This document shows positions 1-6,691 of a stretch of DNA of 21,549 nt, one piece after another. The notes beneath the pieces are model-generated. The model ran no database searches. It saw only the letters and a program-made list of their open reading frames with translations, and was not told the origin of the DNA. Both the position numbers and the translations under genes were made by a program. Source of the DNA: JAIVJN01 sp036732565. Its GTDB lineage: Bacteria; Acidobacteriota; Vicinamibacteria; Vicinamibacterales; UBA2999. Position 1 is the stretch's first letter, and the number at the start of each line of letters is the position of its first letter. Location of the stretch: the NCBI GenBank assembly GCA_036732565.1, contig DAINCF010000044.1, positions 1 to 21,549 of the forward strand, written 5' to 3'.

Positions 1-502
1 AAGCGACGCCCCAGACTTGCGCGCGGAGGGTGCGGGCGCGAGGACCGTCGAGCTCGGCCATCAAGATGCGTTGCCATTGCCCGAGGACGACCTCTCCCCC
101 GCTGATCTGCAGCGTCAGCGAATGACCGAGCAGCATCGCGCGCAGGTGCGAGTCCGCGTTCATCCGATCGCAGTCGGAATGATCGGGATCGTTGTGCATG
201 TAATAGCTGTCGCGGGCCACCATGTCCTCGAGAAAACGCTTGATGTCGACGAGCAGCGCCTTCTGAAACTCGTTGATGAACAGCGCACAGGTGGTATGCA
301 TCGACCAGAGGGTGATCATGCCCTCCTTGATGTCGAAACGCCGCACGAAATCCATGACGCGATCGGTCAAATCCACCAGCTCGATGCGTTCTTCCGTGTC
401 GATGATGAAATTCTCACCGTGGATGACAAGGCCGCCAGCCGTCGCCGAGGCCACCTTCTCGACAGGGGTCTCGCGAACGGTCACGGTCGAACTCTTGCTC
501 AT
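1..502 (-). CDS. YjbQ/UPF0047 family protein (secondary thiamine-phosphate synthase-like), partial
   Basis: I translated this by hand because it runs off the left edge of the window. It starts MSKSSTVTVRETPVEKV and about 167 residues are visible. Family hallmarks are HTTCALFINE, HNDPDHSDCDRMNADSHLRA and GEVVLGQWQRILMAELDGPR, which carry the conserved His and acidic residues of the UPF0047 beta-barrel. Members of this family show weak thiamine-phosphate synthase activity, but their true role is not settled, so the enzyme name should be taken lightly. The start ATG is preceded by AGAGGA at good spacing and by a sigma70-like promoter. The frame is still open at base 1, although the family signature is nearly complete, so only a few residues should be missing. 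It is divergent from the ABC importer operon and its product is probably cytoplasmic. Confidence 0.88.
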   Translation of the reverse strand, partial: MSKSSTVTVRETPVEKVASATAGGLVIHGENFIIDTEERIELVDLTDRVMDFVRRFDIKEGMITLWSMHTTCALFINEFQKALLVDIKRFLEDMVARDSYYMHNDPDHSDCDRMNADSHLRAMLLGHSLTLQISGGEVVLGQWQRILMAELDGPRARTLRAQVWGVA

Positions 503-564
503 GCGTTCCTCTCGACAAACGGCCGGATCCGGTCGGCCCTCATGATGGCTGACACAAACGTCGT

Positions 565-594
565 ATTGTACGCGAACTCATTTCCTACCGGCAA
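565..594 (-). promoter_or_regulatory. candidate sigma70-type promoter for the yjbQ-like gene
   Basis: On the minus strand there is TTGCCG, an 18-nt spacer, then TACAAT (five of six matches to the -10 consensus). This leaves a leader of about 55 nt before the ATG at 502. It is pattern-matched by eye only. Confidence 0.4.
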
Positions 595-640
595 ACCGCG
601 CGGAGTCGCTTTACCGCGCTCCGCGCGGTGGGGCTCTGCC

Positions 641-707
641 CGGTGCCAAAGCGCACCGTCCGGCCGGGCTCCGCCGCCAAACGGGGCCAATTCTGCCATG
701 CTATACT
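641..707 (+). promoter_or_regulatory. hairpin and possible -10 box upstream of the ABC importer operon
   Basis: Bases 641-658 form a perfect 6-bp stem (CGGTGC, 6-nt loop, GCACCG). TATACT at 702-707 is a good -10 hexamer, about 50 nt before the first start codon, but no convincing -35 lies at the right distance. I looked for the conserved core of a cobalamin riboswitch in 503-759 and did not see one. The rest of this divergent intergenic region shows nothing else I can name. Confidence 0.25.
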
Positions 708-759
708 CGCGGTTACAACCGTTACGGGGTCCTGTTCCCGCACACTGATCGGCCTCCTT

Positions 760-1668
760 GTGTTGCGGATCGATCACCTCTCATTCGGCTACCCGCGCGC
801 CACGCACAGACTGGTTCTGGACCGCGTCTCCGCCACCATCGCGGACGGGCGCATCGTCGGCGTGCTCGGACCGAACGGATCGGGAAAAACCACGCTGCTT
901 CGCTTGATCAACGGGACGCTCACGCCGTCGTCCGGCGCGGTCTACCTGGTGGAGCGTATCGACGAAAAGTGGAGTAGCGAACACCGGCGCTCGGGGAAGT
1001 TTTCGGGCCCCTTCCTACGGAACGGGCCCCGTGGAAATCAAACGGACATCCCAATAGATGATCGGCCGGTGCATCGGCGATCGCGGCGCGAGCTCGCGCG
1101 GCGCATGGCGGTCGTGCCTCAGGAAACCCACCTCGCCTTCGACTACTCGGTGCTCGAGATGGTCCTGATGGGTCGTCATCCCCATCTCGGCATGTTCGAG
1201 GTCGAGGGGCCCACGGATCTCGCGATCGCACGCGATGCGCTGAAAGCCACGGGCACGGATCATCTCGAGGACCGGGATTTCACCACGCTGAGCGGTGGTG
1301 AGAAGCAGCGCGTGATCATCGCGTCGGCGCTGGCTCAGGCGCCGAACCTGCTGTTGCTGGACGAGCCCACGGCATCGTTGGATCTCGGCTATCAGTTGGA
1401 CGTGACCTCGCTGCTCCATCGATTGAACCTGGAGCGCGGGATCACGATGGTGCTGTCGACCCACGACCTCAACGTGGCTGCGGCGCTCTGTCACGAGCTG
1501 GTGTTGATTCGCGACGGGCGCGTGCTGGTGTCGGGCCCGACGGACGAGGTGCTGACGCCCGAGCACGTCGAAGCCCTGTACGACGTCGAAGCCGACGTCC
1601 ATGTCCACGACGAGACCGGCCATCTGACGGTGGTCCCGATCGCGCGCATTCGCCGGGGCCGGACGTGA
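760..1668 (+). CDS. ABC importer ATPase, cobalamin/Fe3+-siderophore type (BtuD/FecE-like), with in-frame repeat insert
   Basis: The predicted protein is 302 residues and powers uptake through the permease encoded next. Walker A is GPNGSGKT (37-44), the Q-loop is Gln121, the signature is LSGGE (177-181), Walker B is LLLLDEP (197-203) and the switch His is in STHD (about 235), so all catalytic motifs are intact. The start is GTG 760 (TTG 763 is possible), because homology begins at LRIDHLSFGYP and the open frame upstream to 628 does not look like ABC sequence. Residues 64-100 are absent from ordinary family members: the usual run SGAVYL-(DG)RPVHRRSRREL is split by 37 residues that match a dispersed DNA repeat. 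The insert falls in the surface beta-hairpin after Walker A and keeps the frame. The stop overlaps the next start as GTGA, implying translational coupling. Substrate (B12, haem or siderophore) cannot be decided from sequence. Confidence 0.9.
   Translation: MLRIDHLSFGYPRATHRLVLDRVSATIADGRIVGVLGPNGSGKTTLLRLINGTLTPSSGAVYLVERIDEKWSSEHRRSGKFSGPFLRNGPRGNQTDIPIDDRPVHRRSRRELARRMAVVPQETHLAFDYSVLEMVLMGRHPHLGMFEVEGPTDLAIARDALKATGTDHLEDRDFTTLSGGEKQRVIIASALAQAPNLLLLDEPTASLDLGYQLDVTSLLHRLNLERGITMVLSTHDLNVAAALCHELVLIRDGRVLVSGPTDEVLTPEHVEALYDVEADVHVHDETGHLTVVPIARIRRGRT
949..1060 (+). repeat. dispersed hairpin repeat, copy A (inside the ABC ATPase gene)
   Basis: This begins GTGGAGCGTATCGAC and, 56 nt from its TGGAGCG, has a hairpin: GGGCCC, a C-C mismatch, TTCC, loop TAC, GGAA, C, GGGCCC. 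It ends in a second short stem (CATC...GATG, 1047-1060). The same order of blocks occurs at 18101-18224 (copy B) and, more decayed, at 7879-7983 (copy C). It is about 111 nt, a multiple of three, and contains no stop in the gene's frame. Confidence 0.75.
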
Positions 1669-2753
1669 ACGTGACGGACGCCGACCGCGCCGCCCGCCTT
1701 CGCGAAGAGACCGCATCGGCGAGGCACGCGACGTCGCCGCGGCAGGCGCTGCCCGGCGTGCGCCGGCGCCTCCTGACGGTCGTCCCCGCGTTCGGCTTGC
1801 TCACCCTCGCGATCCTGGTGGTGGCCCCGACCGTGGGATCGACGTCCATCAACCTCGCGCGGGTGTTCGATCCGACCATCCCCTGGACCGACAACGTCGA
1901 CGCGCAGATCTTCTTCATCGCACGGCTCCCGCGGGTGCTGGCCGGCAGCCTGGTTGGCGCAACCCTCGCCGCCGCGGGTGTGGTCCTGCAAGCCCTCCTG
2001 CGCAATCCGCTGGCCACGCCGTTCACGCTGGGCGTATCCACCGGCTCGGCGCTGGGGGCGATGCTGGCCATCGCGTGGAACCTCGACCTCACCTTGCTCG
2101 GCGTGTCGTCGGTGCCGATCGCGAGCTTCACCGGCGCGATGATCGCGACCGCGATCGTCTATGCGCTGGCGACGAGCCAACGCCGAGGGATCTCGACGAA
2201 CGTCCTGCTCCTGGCCGGCGTGACGCTCAACGCGTTCTTCTCCGCCTTGATCACGTTCGTGCAGTACATGGTCGACTTCACCGACTGGTTCCGCACGGCG
2301 CGATGGCTGCTCGGCAACCTCGACGTCGGCAGCTACAGCCCGATCCTCGCGGCGCTGCCGCTCATCGCCGTCTCGTTCGTCGCATTCGCCTTCCTGCCGC
2401 GCGCGCTCAATCTGATCACGCTCGGAGACGATCTCGCGGCCGCGCGGGGCGTGGATGTCTCCAGGGCGCAGCGGCTGGCGTTTCTGAGCACCTCGCTGGC
2501 GACCGGCGCCGCTGTCTCCATGGCCGGCCCCATCGGCTTCATCGGCATCGTCGTTCCGCATCTGGTCCGTCTGATCGTCGGATCGGACCACCGCATCGTG
2601 CTGCCGGCCTCCGCGCTGTTTGGCGCAGGATTCCTGGTACTGTGCGATCTGGTCGCGCGGACGATCATGGCGCCCGTCGAGCTGCCCGTGGGCGTCGTGA
2701 CCGCGATGATTGGAGGCCCGTTCTTTCTGTGGCTGTTGGTGAAACGATCGTAA
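1665..2753 (+). CDS. FecCD/BtuC-type ABC importer permease
   Basis: This 362-residue integral membrane protein forms the translocation channel of the importer. After a charged cytoplasmic N-terminus of about 40 residues it has roughly ten hydrophobic segments. Family motifs are ARLPRVLAGSLVGATLAAAGVVLQALLRNPLATPFTLGVSTGSALGA (family core, about 83-129), a GNLDVGSYSP-type loop, the ATPase-contact segment ARGVDVSRAQRLAF, and GPIGFIGIVVPHLVRLIVGSDHR near the C-terminus. It starts with GTG at 1665, overlapping the ATPase stop by 4 nt. Length and motif order are typical of BtuC/FhuB/HmuU proteins. It acts with the ATPase upstream and the binding protein downstream. Confidence 0.93.
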   Translation: MNVTDADRAARLREETASARHATSPRQALPGVRRRLLTVVPAFGLLTLAILVVAPTVGSTSINLARVFDPTIPWTDNVDAQIFFIARLPRVLAGSLVGATLAAAGVVLQALLRNPLATPFTLGVSTGSALGAMLAIAWNLDLTLLGVSSVPIASFTGAMIATAIVYALATSQRRGISTNVLLLAGVTLNAFFSALITFVQYMVDFTDWFRTARWLLGNLDVGSYSPILAALPLIAVSFVAFAFLPRALNLITLGDDLAAARGVDVSRAQRLAFLSTSLATGAAVSMAGPIGFIGIVVPHLVRLIVGSDHRIVLPASALFGAGFLVLCDLVARTIMAPVELPVGVVTAMIGGPFFLWLLVKRS

Positions 2754-3688
2754 ACACCGAGCGTCTTCGTGGCGGCCGGCCTTGTTTTCGTGGCGGCCGG
2801 CCTTTAGGCCGGCCGATCTGGATACTCGTGCTGATCGCGCTCTGGGCCGCCCTGAAGGGCGGCCCCTACGAAGACGCAACGCATTACCTTGCCGCGGCAC
2901 AAGCGCCGCAGCGCATCATCTCACTTGTACCCGCGCTGACGCAGATGCTGTTCGCCATCGGCGCCGGACCGCGTGTGGTCGCGGTCAGCAGCTTCGATAC
3001 CGAGCCGCCCGATGTCCTCCCCCTTCCAAAAGTGGGGGCATTGCTCGATCCAGATGTCGAGCGGATCCTGGCGTTGAAGCCAGATCTCGTGGTCGTCTAC
3101 GGCAGTCAGGACGACCTCCGCGCGCAGCTCGGACGGGCTGGCATTCCCACCTTCGAATATCGACACGCCGGACTACCCGGTGTCATGGACACCATCCGCG
3201 AACTGGGCGCGCGGACAGGGCGGGTCACCGAAGCGACGCGCCTGAGCGAGGATATCCAGCGACGCCTGACCGCGATCAAGACACGCATCGCGGGGCAGCC
3301 GCGGCTGCGCACGCTGCTGGTCTTCGGCCGCGAACCGCAGAGCCTCCGGAACATTTACGTCAGCGGCGCGCGTGGATTTCTCAACGACTTGCTGGAGGTG
3401 GCCGGCGGCACGAACGTGTTCAGCGATGTCGACGCGGAATCGGTGCAACCCTCGACCGAACAAATCCTCACGCGTGCACCCGATGCGATCATCGAGATCC
3501 GGGCGGTCGGCCTGACCGCGGCTGACGCGCCGGTCGACATGACGTCATGGAATGTCTTGGCGTCGATTCCGGCCGTGCGACACCGACGAGTCCTCCTGCT
3601 CGCCGGCTCACATTTCGTCGTCCCCGGTCCACGCGTCGCCGACACGGCCGAGAGCCTGGCCCGCGCGCTGCATCCTCACCTGTTCTAA
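2729..3688 (+). CDS. exported substrate-binding protein of the B12/siderophore-type ABC importer (BtuF-like)
   Basis: The mature domain runs from QRIISLVPALTQMLFAIGAGPRVVAVS through DPDVERILALKPDLVVVYG to the C-terminal lobe (GTNVFSDVDAESVQPSTEQIL...PDAIIEI), the two-lobed cobalamin/siderophore-binding fold. The N-terminus is hard to place. No ATG is in frame; GTG 2729 (GGAGG 12 nt upstream, overlapping the permease end by 25 nt) gives an arginine-rich n-region followed by the hydrophobic stretch IWILVLIALWAAL, whereas GTG 2828 gives a hydrophobic start with no charge. I prefer 2729 but either is possible. Two palindromic repeats (2766-2815 and 2844-2865) are translated within this leader, encoding an RGGRP-rich stretch and ALKGGPYED, so they lengthen or interrupt the signal peptide. 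The function of the mature domain is secure; export efficiency is an open question. Confidence 0.85.
   Translation: MAVGETIVNTERLRGGRPCFRGGRPLGRPIWILVLIALWAALKGGPYEDATHYLAAAQAPQRIISLVPALTQMLFAIGAGPRVVAVSSFDTEPPDVLPLPKVGALLDPDVERILALKPDLVVVYGSQDDLRAQLGRAGIPTFEYRHAGLPGVMDTIRELGARTGRVTEATRLSEDIQRRLTAIKTRIAGQPRLRTLLVFGREPQSLRNIYVSGARGFLNDLLEVAGGTNVFSDVDAESVQPSTEQILTRAPDAIIEIRAVGLTAADAPVDMTSWNVLASIPAVRHRRVLLLAGSHFVVPGPRVADTAESLARALHPHLF
2766..2815 (+). repeat. duplicated 21-bp unit ending in a 10-bp-stem palindrome
   Basis: TTCGTGGCGGCCGGCCTT occurs at 2766-2783 and again at 2787-2804, a 21-bp period. The second copy is the left arm of a perfect palindrome (CGGCCGGCCT, TT, AGGCCGGCCG; 2794-2815). 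It has the same architecture as 2844-2865, 12039-12056, 12078-12095 and 16398-16417: an 8-10 bp stem closed by T-NN-A. Confidence 0.7.
2844..2865 (+). repeat. palindromic repeat in the binding-protein leader
   Basis: A perfect 10-bp stem GGGCCGCCCT, GA, AGGGCGGCCC is followed by CCTACG, the same kind of tail as other members of this palindrome family. It is translated as part of the putative signal peptide region. Confidence 0.7.
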
Positions 3689-3689
3689 A

Positions 3690-3785
3690 GGCAACACAGA
3701 TGGCACAGATGCGAGCCCGGCGGGCACGGTTCTTCGTGACCTTCGTGTGCTTCGTGGCAAACGTATCTGTGTCATCTGTGTTGCC
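3690..3785 (+). repeat. 9-bp-period element with 21-bp terminal inverted repeats
   Basis: The left arm 3690-3710 and right arm 3765-3785 are inverted copies with one mismatch in 21. Each arm contains CACAGAT or its complement twice at 9-bp period. The 54-nt centre holds CTTCGTG three times, also at 9-bp period (about 3731-3757). It fills almost the whole gap between the two binding-protein genes and starts 2 nt after the stop codon of the first. There is no coding potential or transposase. Confidence 0.75.
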
Positions 3786-3798
3786 GTTGAAATGAAGC

Positions 3799-4584
3799 AT
3801 GGCGTACCCATCACGTATCGTTTGTCTAACTGAGGAAACCACTGAGACGCTCTATCGTCTCGGTGAAGGCGATCGTGTGGTTGGCGTCTCCGGTTACACG
3901 GTTCGGCCGCCCGAGGCGCGTCAGAAGCCGCGCGTGTCGGCGTTTATCAGCGCGCGCTTCGAGAAGATCGTCGAGCTGAATCCGGATCTCATCCTGGCGT
4001 TCTCGGACTTGCAGGCCGACATCACATCCGAGCTGATCAAACGCGGCTATCCCGTGTTCACGTTCAACCAGCGCAGCGTGCTGGAGATTCTGCAGATGAT
4101 TCGCGTGCTCGGTGGCATCGTCGGTGCGGCGGCGAAGGCGGTGCAACTGGCTGACGAGCTGGACCGCGGTCTCGATCGCGTGCGCGAGTCGGCGGCACGC
4201 TTCTCGTCGCGTCCGCGGGTCTACTTCGAGGAGTGGAACGACCCGCTGATTTCAGGCATTCAGTGGGTCGAAGAGCTCGTCGAGATCGCGGGCGGCGATC
4301 CGATTTTTCCCCACCTTCGAAAAGCGGGCCTTGCGAAGGATCGGATCGTGTCGCACGAGCAGGTGATTGCCGCGGCGCCGGATGTGATCATCGGATCCTG
4401 GTGCGGCAAGCCGGTCCGTCGCGAGAAGATCCTGGCCCGACCAGGATGGGGCGAGGTGCCGGCGATCAAGAACGACCGGATTTACGAGGTCAAATCCACG
4501 CTGATTCTGCAGCCAGGACCGGCAGCGTTGACCGACGGCGTCGCGCGAATTCACGAGATCCTCAAACGCGTCGTCGAGATCTAG
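3799..4584 (+). CDS. cobalamin-binding-type periplasmic-binding-protein homologue without signal peptide
   Basis: The predicted protein is 261 residues. The fold is the same as the preceding gene: RIVCLTEETTETLYRLGEGDRVVGVSGYTVRPPEA, FEKIVELNPDLILAFSD, RGYPVFTFNQ, then a C-terminal lobe with VEELVEIAGGDPIFP and AAPDVIIGSWCGKPVRREKI. It begins MAYPSRIVCL with the core beta-strand starting at residue 6, so there is no room for a signal peptide, and no in-frame upstream extension adds one (only repeat DNA lies upstream). It may be cytoplasmic or exported another way. Members of this COG0614 subgroup are often annotated as cobalamin-binding proteins, with no settled function known to me. It is probably the last gene of the importer operon, 110 nt after the previous gene. 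Its TAG stop lies in the left arm of a palindrome. Confidence 0.85.
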   Translation: MAYPSRIVCLTEETTETLYRLGEGDRVVGVSGYTVRPPEARQKPRVSAFISARFEKIVELNPDLILAFSDLQADITSELIKRGYPVFTFNQRSVLEILQMIRVLGGIVGAAAKAVQLADELDRGLDRVRESAARFSSRPRVYFEEWNDPLISGIQWVEELVEIAGGDPIFPHLRKAGLAKDRIVSHEQVIAAAPDVIIGSWCGKPVRREKILARPGWGEVPAIKNDRIYEVKSTLILQPGPAALTDGVARIHEILKRVVEI

Positions 4585-4606
4585 GGGCGGTTCGCGACCG
4601 CCCCTA
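4582..4606. terminator. bidirectional palindrome giving the stop codons of both convergent genes
   Basis: TAGGGGCGGT, loop TCGCG, ACCGCCCCTA is a perfect 10-bp stem. The first three bases are the stop of the plus-strand binding-protein gene and the last three, read on the minus strand, are the stop of mqnD. There is no T-tract, so intrinsic termination is plausible but not shown. It belongs to the same repeat class as 9886-9907 and 21451-21516. Confidence 0.6.
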
Positions 4607-5428
4607 CGCGAACTCGGCCACGATGCGCGTGGGGAGGACGCCGCGATCGAAGGCTTCGTCGAATAGTGCCTGCACGGCCTTGCGGCCGCGTTCGCCGTAG
4701 TCCAGCGTCAGATCGTTCACGTACATGCCGACGAAACGATCCGCCTTCGATCGATCCAAGCCACGGCCATACTGGAGGGCGTAGTCGAGCGCTTCGTCGC
4801 GGTGCTCCAACGAGTACGCGATCGAGTCGTGGAGGATGCGCGAGACCTTACTCACCATTTCCGGTCCAAGATCGCGTCTGATGACGTTGCCGCCCAGCGG
4901 CAACGGCAGACCGCCGGTCCGCTCGCTCCACCACTCGCCGAGGTCGACGACCTTCTTCAGCCCTTCGTCGCCATACGTCAGTTGTCCCTCGTGAATCAGC
5001 AGACCGGCCTCGGCTTGTCCGTCGCGTACGGCCTCCAGGATCTGGTCGAACGGCATCACCACGTACGCCACGTCCGACTTGAACAGCCTCAGGCCCAGGA
5101 ACGCCGTCGTCAGCAACCCGGGCACGGCGACGGTCACGCCGTCGAGCGACGACGGGCCGTCCTTGCGAGCGACGACGATCGGGCCGTAGTTGTCGCCCAT
5201 GCTCGAGCCGTGCGGCAACAGCAGGTACTTGTCGGTCAGATGCGCGTAGGCGTGGAACGAGACGGCGCTGACTTCGTACTTGCCGTCGAACGCCGCGCGA
5301 TTGAGGGTCTCGATGTCGGCCAGCAAGTGGGTGAATTCGATACCCTCATTCGGCACCTTGCCGCTCGACAAGCCGTAGTGCATGAACGCGTCATCCGAGT
5401 CGGGGCTGTGCGCCACGGTGATCTGCAT
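4604..5428 (-). CDS. mqnD: 1,4-dihydroxy-6-naphthoate synthase (MqnD), futalosine menaquinone pathway
   Basis: The predicted protein is 274 residues, the usual length. MqnD converts cyclic dehypoxanthinyl futalosine to 1,4-dihydroxy-6-naphthoate in menaquinone synthesis. The N-terminal HSPDSDDAFMHYGL is diagnostic, with further family segments VSAVSFHAYAHLTDKYLLLPHGSSMGDNYGPIVVA (52-86), GLLTTAFLGLRLF and LLIHEGQLTY. His146 in that last motif matches the catalytic His145 described for the Thermus enzyme. The fold is a periplasmic-binding-protein-like two-lobe domain, but there is no signal peptide and it should be cytoplasmic. No other mqn gene is in the window. The start is ATG 5428 because homology begins at residue 2. 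No clear ribosome-binding site precedes it; a weak TAGACG-18-TGTACT promoter would begin transcription at or near the ATG, so the transcript may be leaderless. Confidence 0.93.
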   Translation of the reverse strand: MQITVAHSPDSDDAFMHYGLSSGKVPNEGIEFTHLLADIETLNRAAFDGKYEVSAVSFHAYAHLTDKYLLLPHGSSMGDNYGPIVVARKDGPSSLDGVTVAVPGLLTTAFLGLRLFKSDVAYVVMPFDQILEAVRDGQAEAGLLIHEGQLTYGDEGLKKVVDLGEWWSERTGGLPLPLGGNVIRRDLGPEMVSKVSRILHDSIAYSLEHRDEALDYALQYGRGLDRSKADRFVGMYVNDLTLDYGERGRKAVQALFDEAFDRGVLPTRIVAEFA

Positions 5429-5578
5429 GAAGCGAGTACATCACACGGTCGAACTTCGCGTCTAGCCATGGCGCCTTGGTGGCGAACGTCTTCGTGATCG
5501 TGGTGATCTCGTGGCGAACCGTGGCGAGGCGACTGCTGTCAACTTGCTCGCTCGGATGATGGCCTGTACGCTCACGGC

Positions 5579-6691
5579 ATGCCGCTCCGCGGTCCTGCCG
5601 CCTGGTCGCGCGAGACGCGGCTGTTGTGGCTCACGATTGCCGTGTCACTCGGCGTGCTCTTCGTGCTCGCCCAGTTTCGCTTTCCGAACGAAGATCGACC
5701 GGCGCCGGCGCCGCAGCCGCTGGAGCGTCTCGCGGCGCGCGCCACCTATGATGAGCTGGCCGCCGACGTCGCCCGTCTCGAACGGCGCGTCTCACCCTCC
5801 CTCCTCGTGCTGCGCGCGCGATCGAGCCGCGCGCCCGAAGCCAAGTCGCTAGGTCGGCTCCTCGATCGTGGCGGGCCTGATGACCGCGACCGCGCTGCGG
5901 CTTTGCGGTTCGTGCCGGCCTTGAGGATTCGCAGCGATATCGCGATCGCGGTCCTCGACGCCGACATGACCGTCCAAGGGATCGCCGGCCAGGATGACGC
6001 GGTGCCGTTGGTGCTCGCCGCGGACCCGCTTCGGCGCCTGGCGGTCATTCGTGTGCCGGACCCGCCGGCCGGCGTGGCGTGGCAGCCACCGACCCTCGAG
6101 GATCTCGCGGTGCCACGGTACGTCGCCGCGGTCGAAGGCGCCAGAAGCGGCCCGACGGCGCGACCGCTGTTCGTGGGCCGCGTCGACCGCTTCGACGATC
6201 CGCGATGGTCGTCTACGCTGCTCGCGTTCGGCGGAGCGCCAGCAGTGGCCGACGGGGCGTTCATCTTCTCCCTGCAAGGCGAGCTCGTGGGCCTCGCGCT
6301 CAACGACGCTGGCGCGGCTGCCGTCGTGCCCGCATCGGCGCTCGACGCGACATCGAATGCGCTGCTGGGGGACGGGTCACCCAGGCTCACCGACTTCGGC
6401 ATCGCGCTACGGCCATTGGGCGGCGCGGACGTCAAAGCGCTCGATGTGACCGCCGGCCTGTTCGTGGACCTCGTCGAGCCGAAGTCGCTCGCTGACGGCA
6501 AGCTGCGGGCCGGCGATCTCCTGCTCACGGTCGACGAGCGGCCCGCGGTCAACGTCGACGCCGTGCTGCTGTACCTCGCGAAGGTCAGACCCGGGACGAC
6601 GGTACGCTTCCGCGCTCGGCGCAAAGACGCCACGGTCGAGGTCGAGATCGCCGTGCCCGCCATCGGCCCAGCTCCGGGGAGCGAACGATGA
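5579..6691 (+). CDS. membrane-anchored degenerate HtrA-like (trypsin-fold) protein with C-terminal PDZ domain
   Basis: The predicted protein is 370 residues. An N-terminal membrane segment (about 17-33, LLWLTIAVSLGVLFVLAQF) is followed by a short proline-rich linker. A beta-rich region of about 60-250 resembles a trypsin-like HtrA domain: DPLRRLAVIRV (about 147-157) sits where the catalytic Asp strand of HtrA lies, and GAPAVADGAFIFSLQGELVGLAL (the oxyanion-loop position) replaces the usual GNSGGPL, so the nucleophilic serine motif is missing. A PDZ domain follows at about 270-355 (GLFVDLVEPKSLADGKLRAGDLLLTVDERPAVN...LYLAKVRPGTTVRFRARRK). I infer a non-proteolytic sensor or adaptor facing the periplasm. 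ATG 5579 is favoured. The stop overlaps the next start (ATGA), coupling it to two antiporter genes. The PDZ call is good; the protease ancestry is moderate. Confidence 0.7.
   Translation: MPLRGPAAWSRETRLLWLTIAVSLGVLFVLAQFRFPNEDRPAPAPQPLERLAARATYDELAADVARLERRVSPSLLVLRARSSRAPEAKSLGRLLDRGGPDDRDRAAALRFVPALRIRSDIAIAVLDADMTVQGIAGQDDAVPLVLAADPLRRLAVIRVPDPPAGVAWQPPTLEDLAVPRYVAAVEGARSGPTARPLFVGRVDRFDDPRWSSTLLAFGGAPAVADGAFIFSLQGELVGLALNDAGAAAVVPASALDATSNALLGDGSPRLTDFGIALRPLGGADVKALDVTAGLFVDLVEPKSLADGKLRAGDLLLTVDERPAVNVDAVLLYLAKVRPGTTVRFRARRKDATVEVEIAVPAIGPAPGSER

Noticed and set aside
503..759. Cobalamin riboswitch ahead of the B12-type importer
   Set aside because: I could not find the conserved riboswitch core; only a small hairpin and a -10-like hexamer are visible. 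A covariance search would settle it.
949..1060. Frameshift or sequencing error in the ABC ATPase gene
   Set aside because: The frame and all motifs continue on both sides, and the extra DNA matches a repeat found elsewhere, so it is an in-frame insertion.
1491..2900. 469-codon open frame on the minus strand opposite the permease gene
   Set aside because: Arg/Gly/Asp/Gln-rich composition without domain motifs, fully antisense to the well-supported permease and ATPase; typical of GC-rich DNA.
3690..3785. Insertion sequence or MITE with a nearby transposase
   Set aside because: It has inverted ends but no flanking target duplication that I can see and no transposase; a periodic structured repeat fits better.
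5544..5572. TTGCTC-17-TACGCT promoter giving a leaderless transcript for the PDZ protein gene
   Set aside because: The spacing is right and the start would fall on the ATG, but the -10 matches only three of six consensus bases, so it is not listed as a feature.
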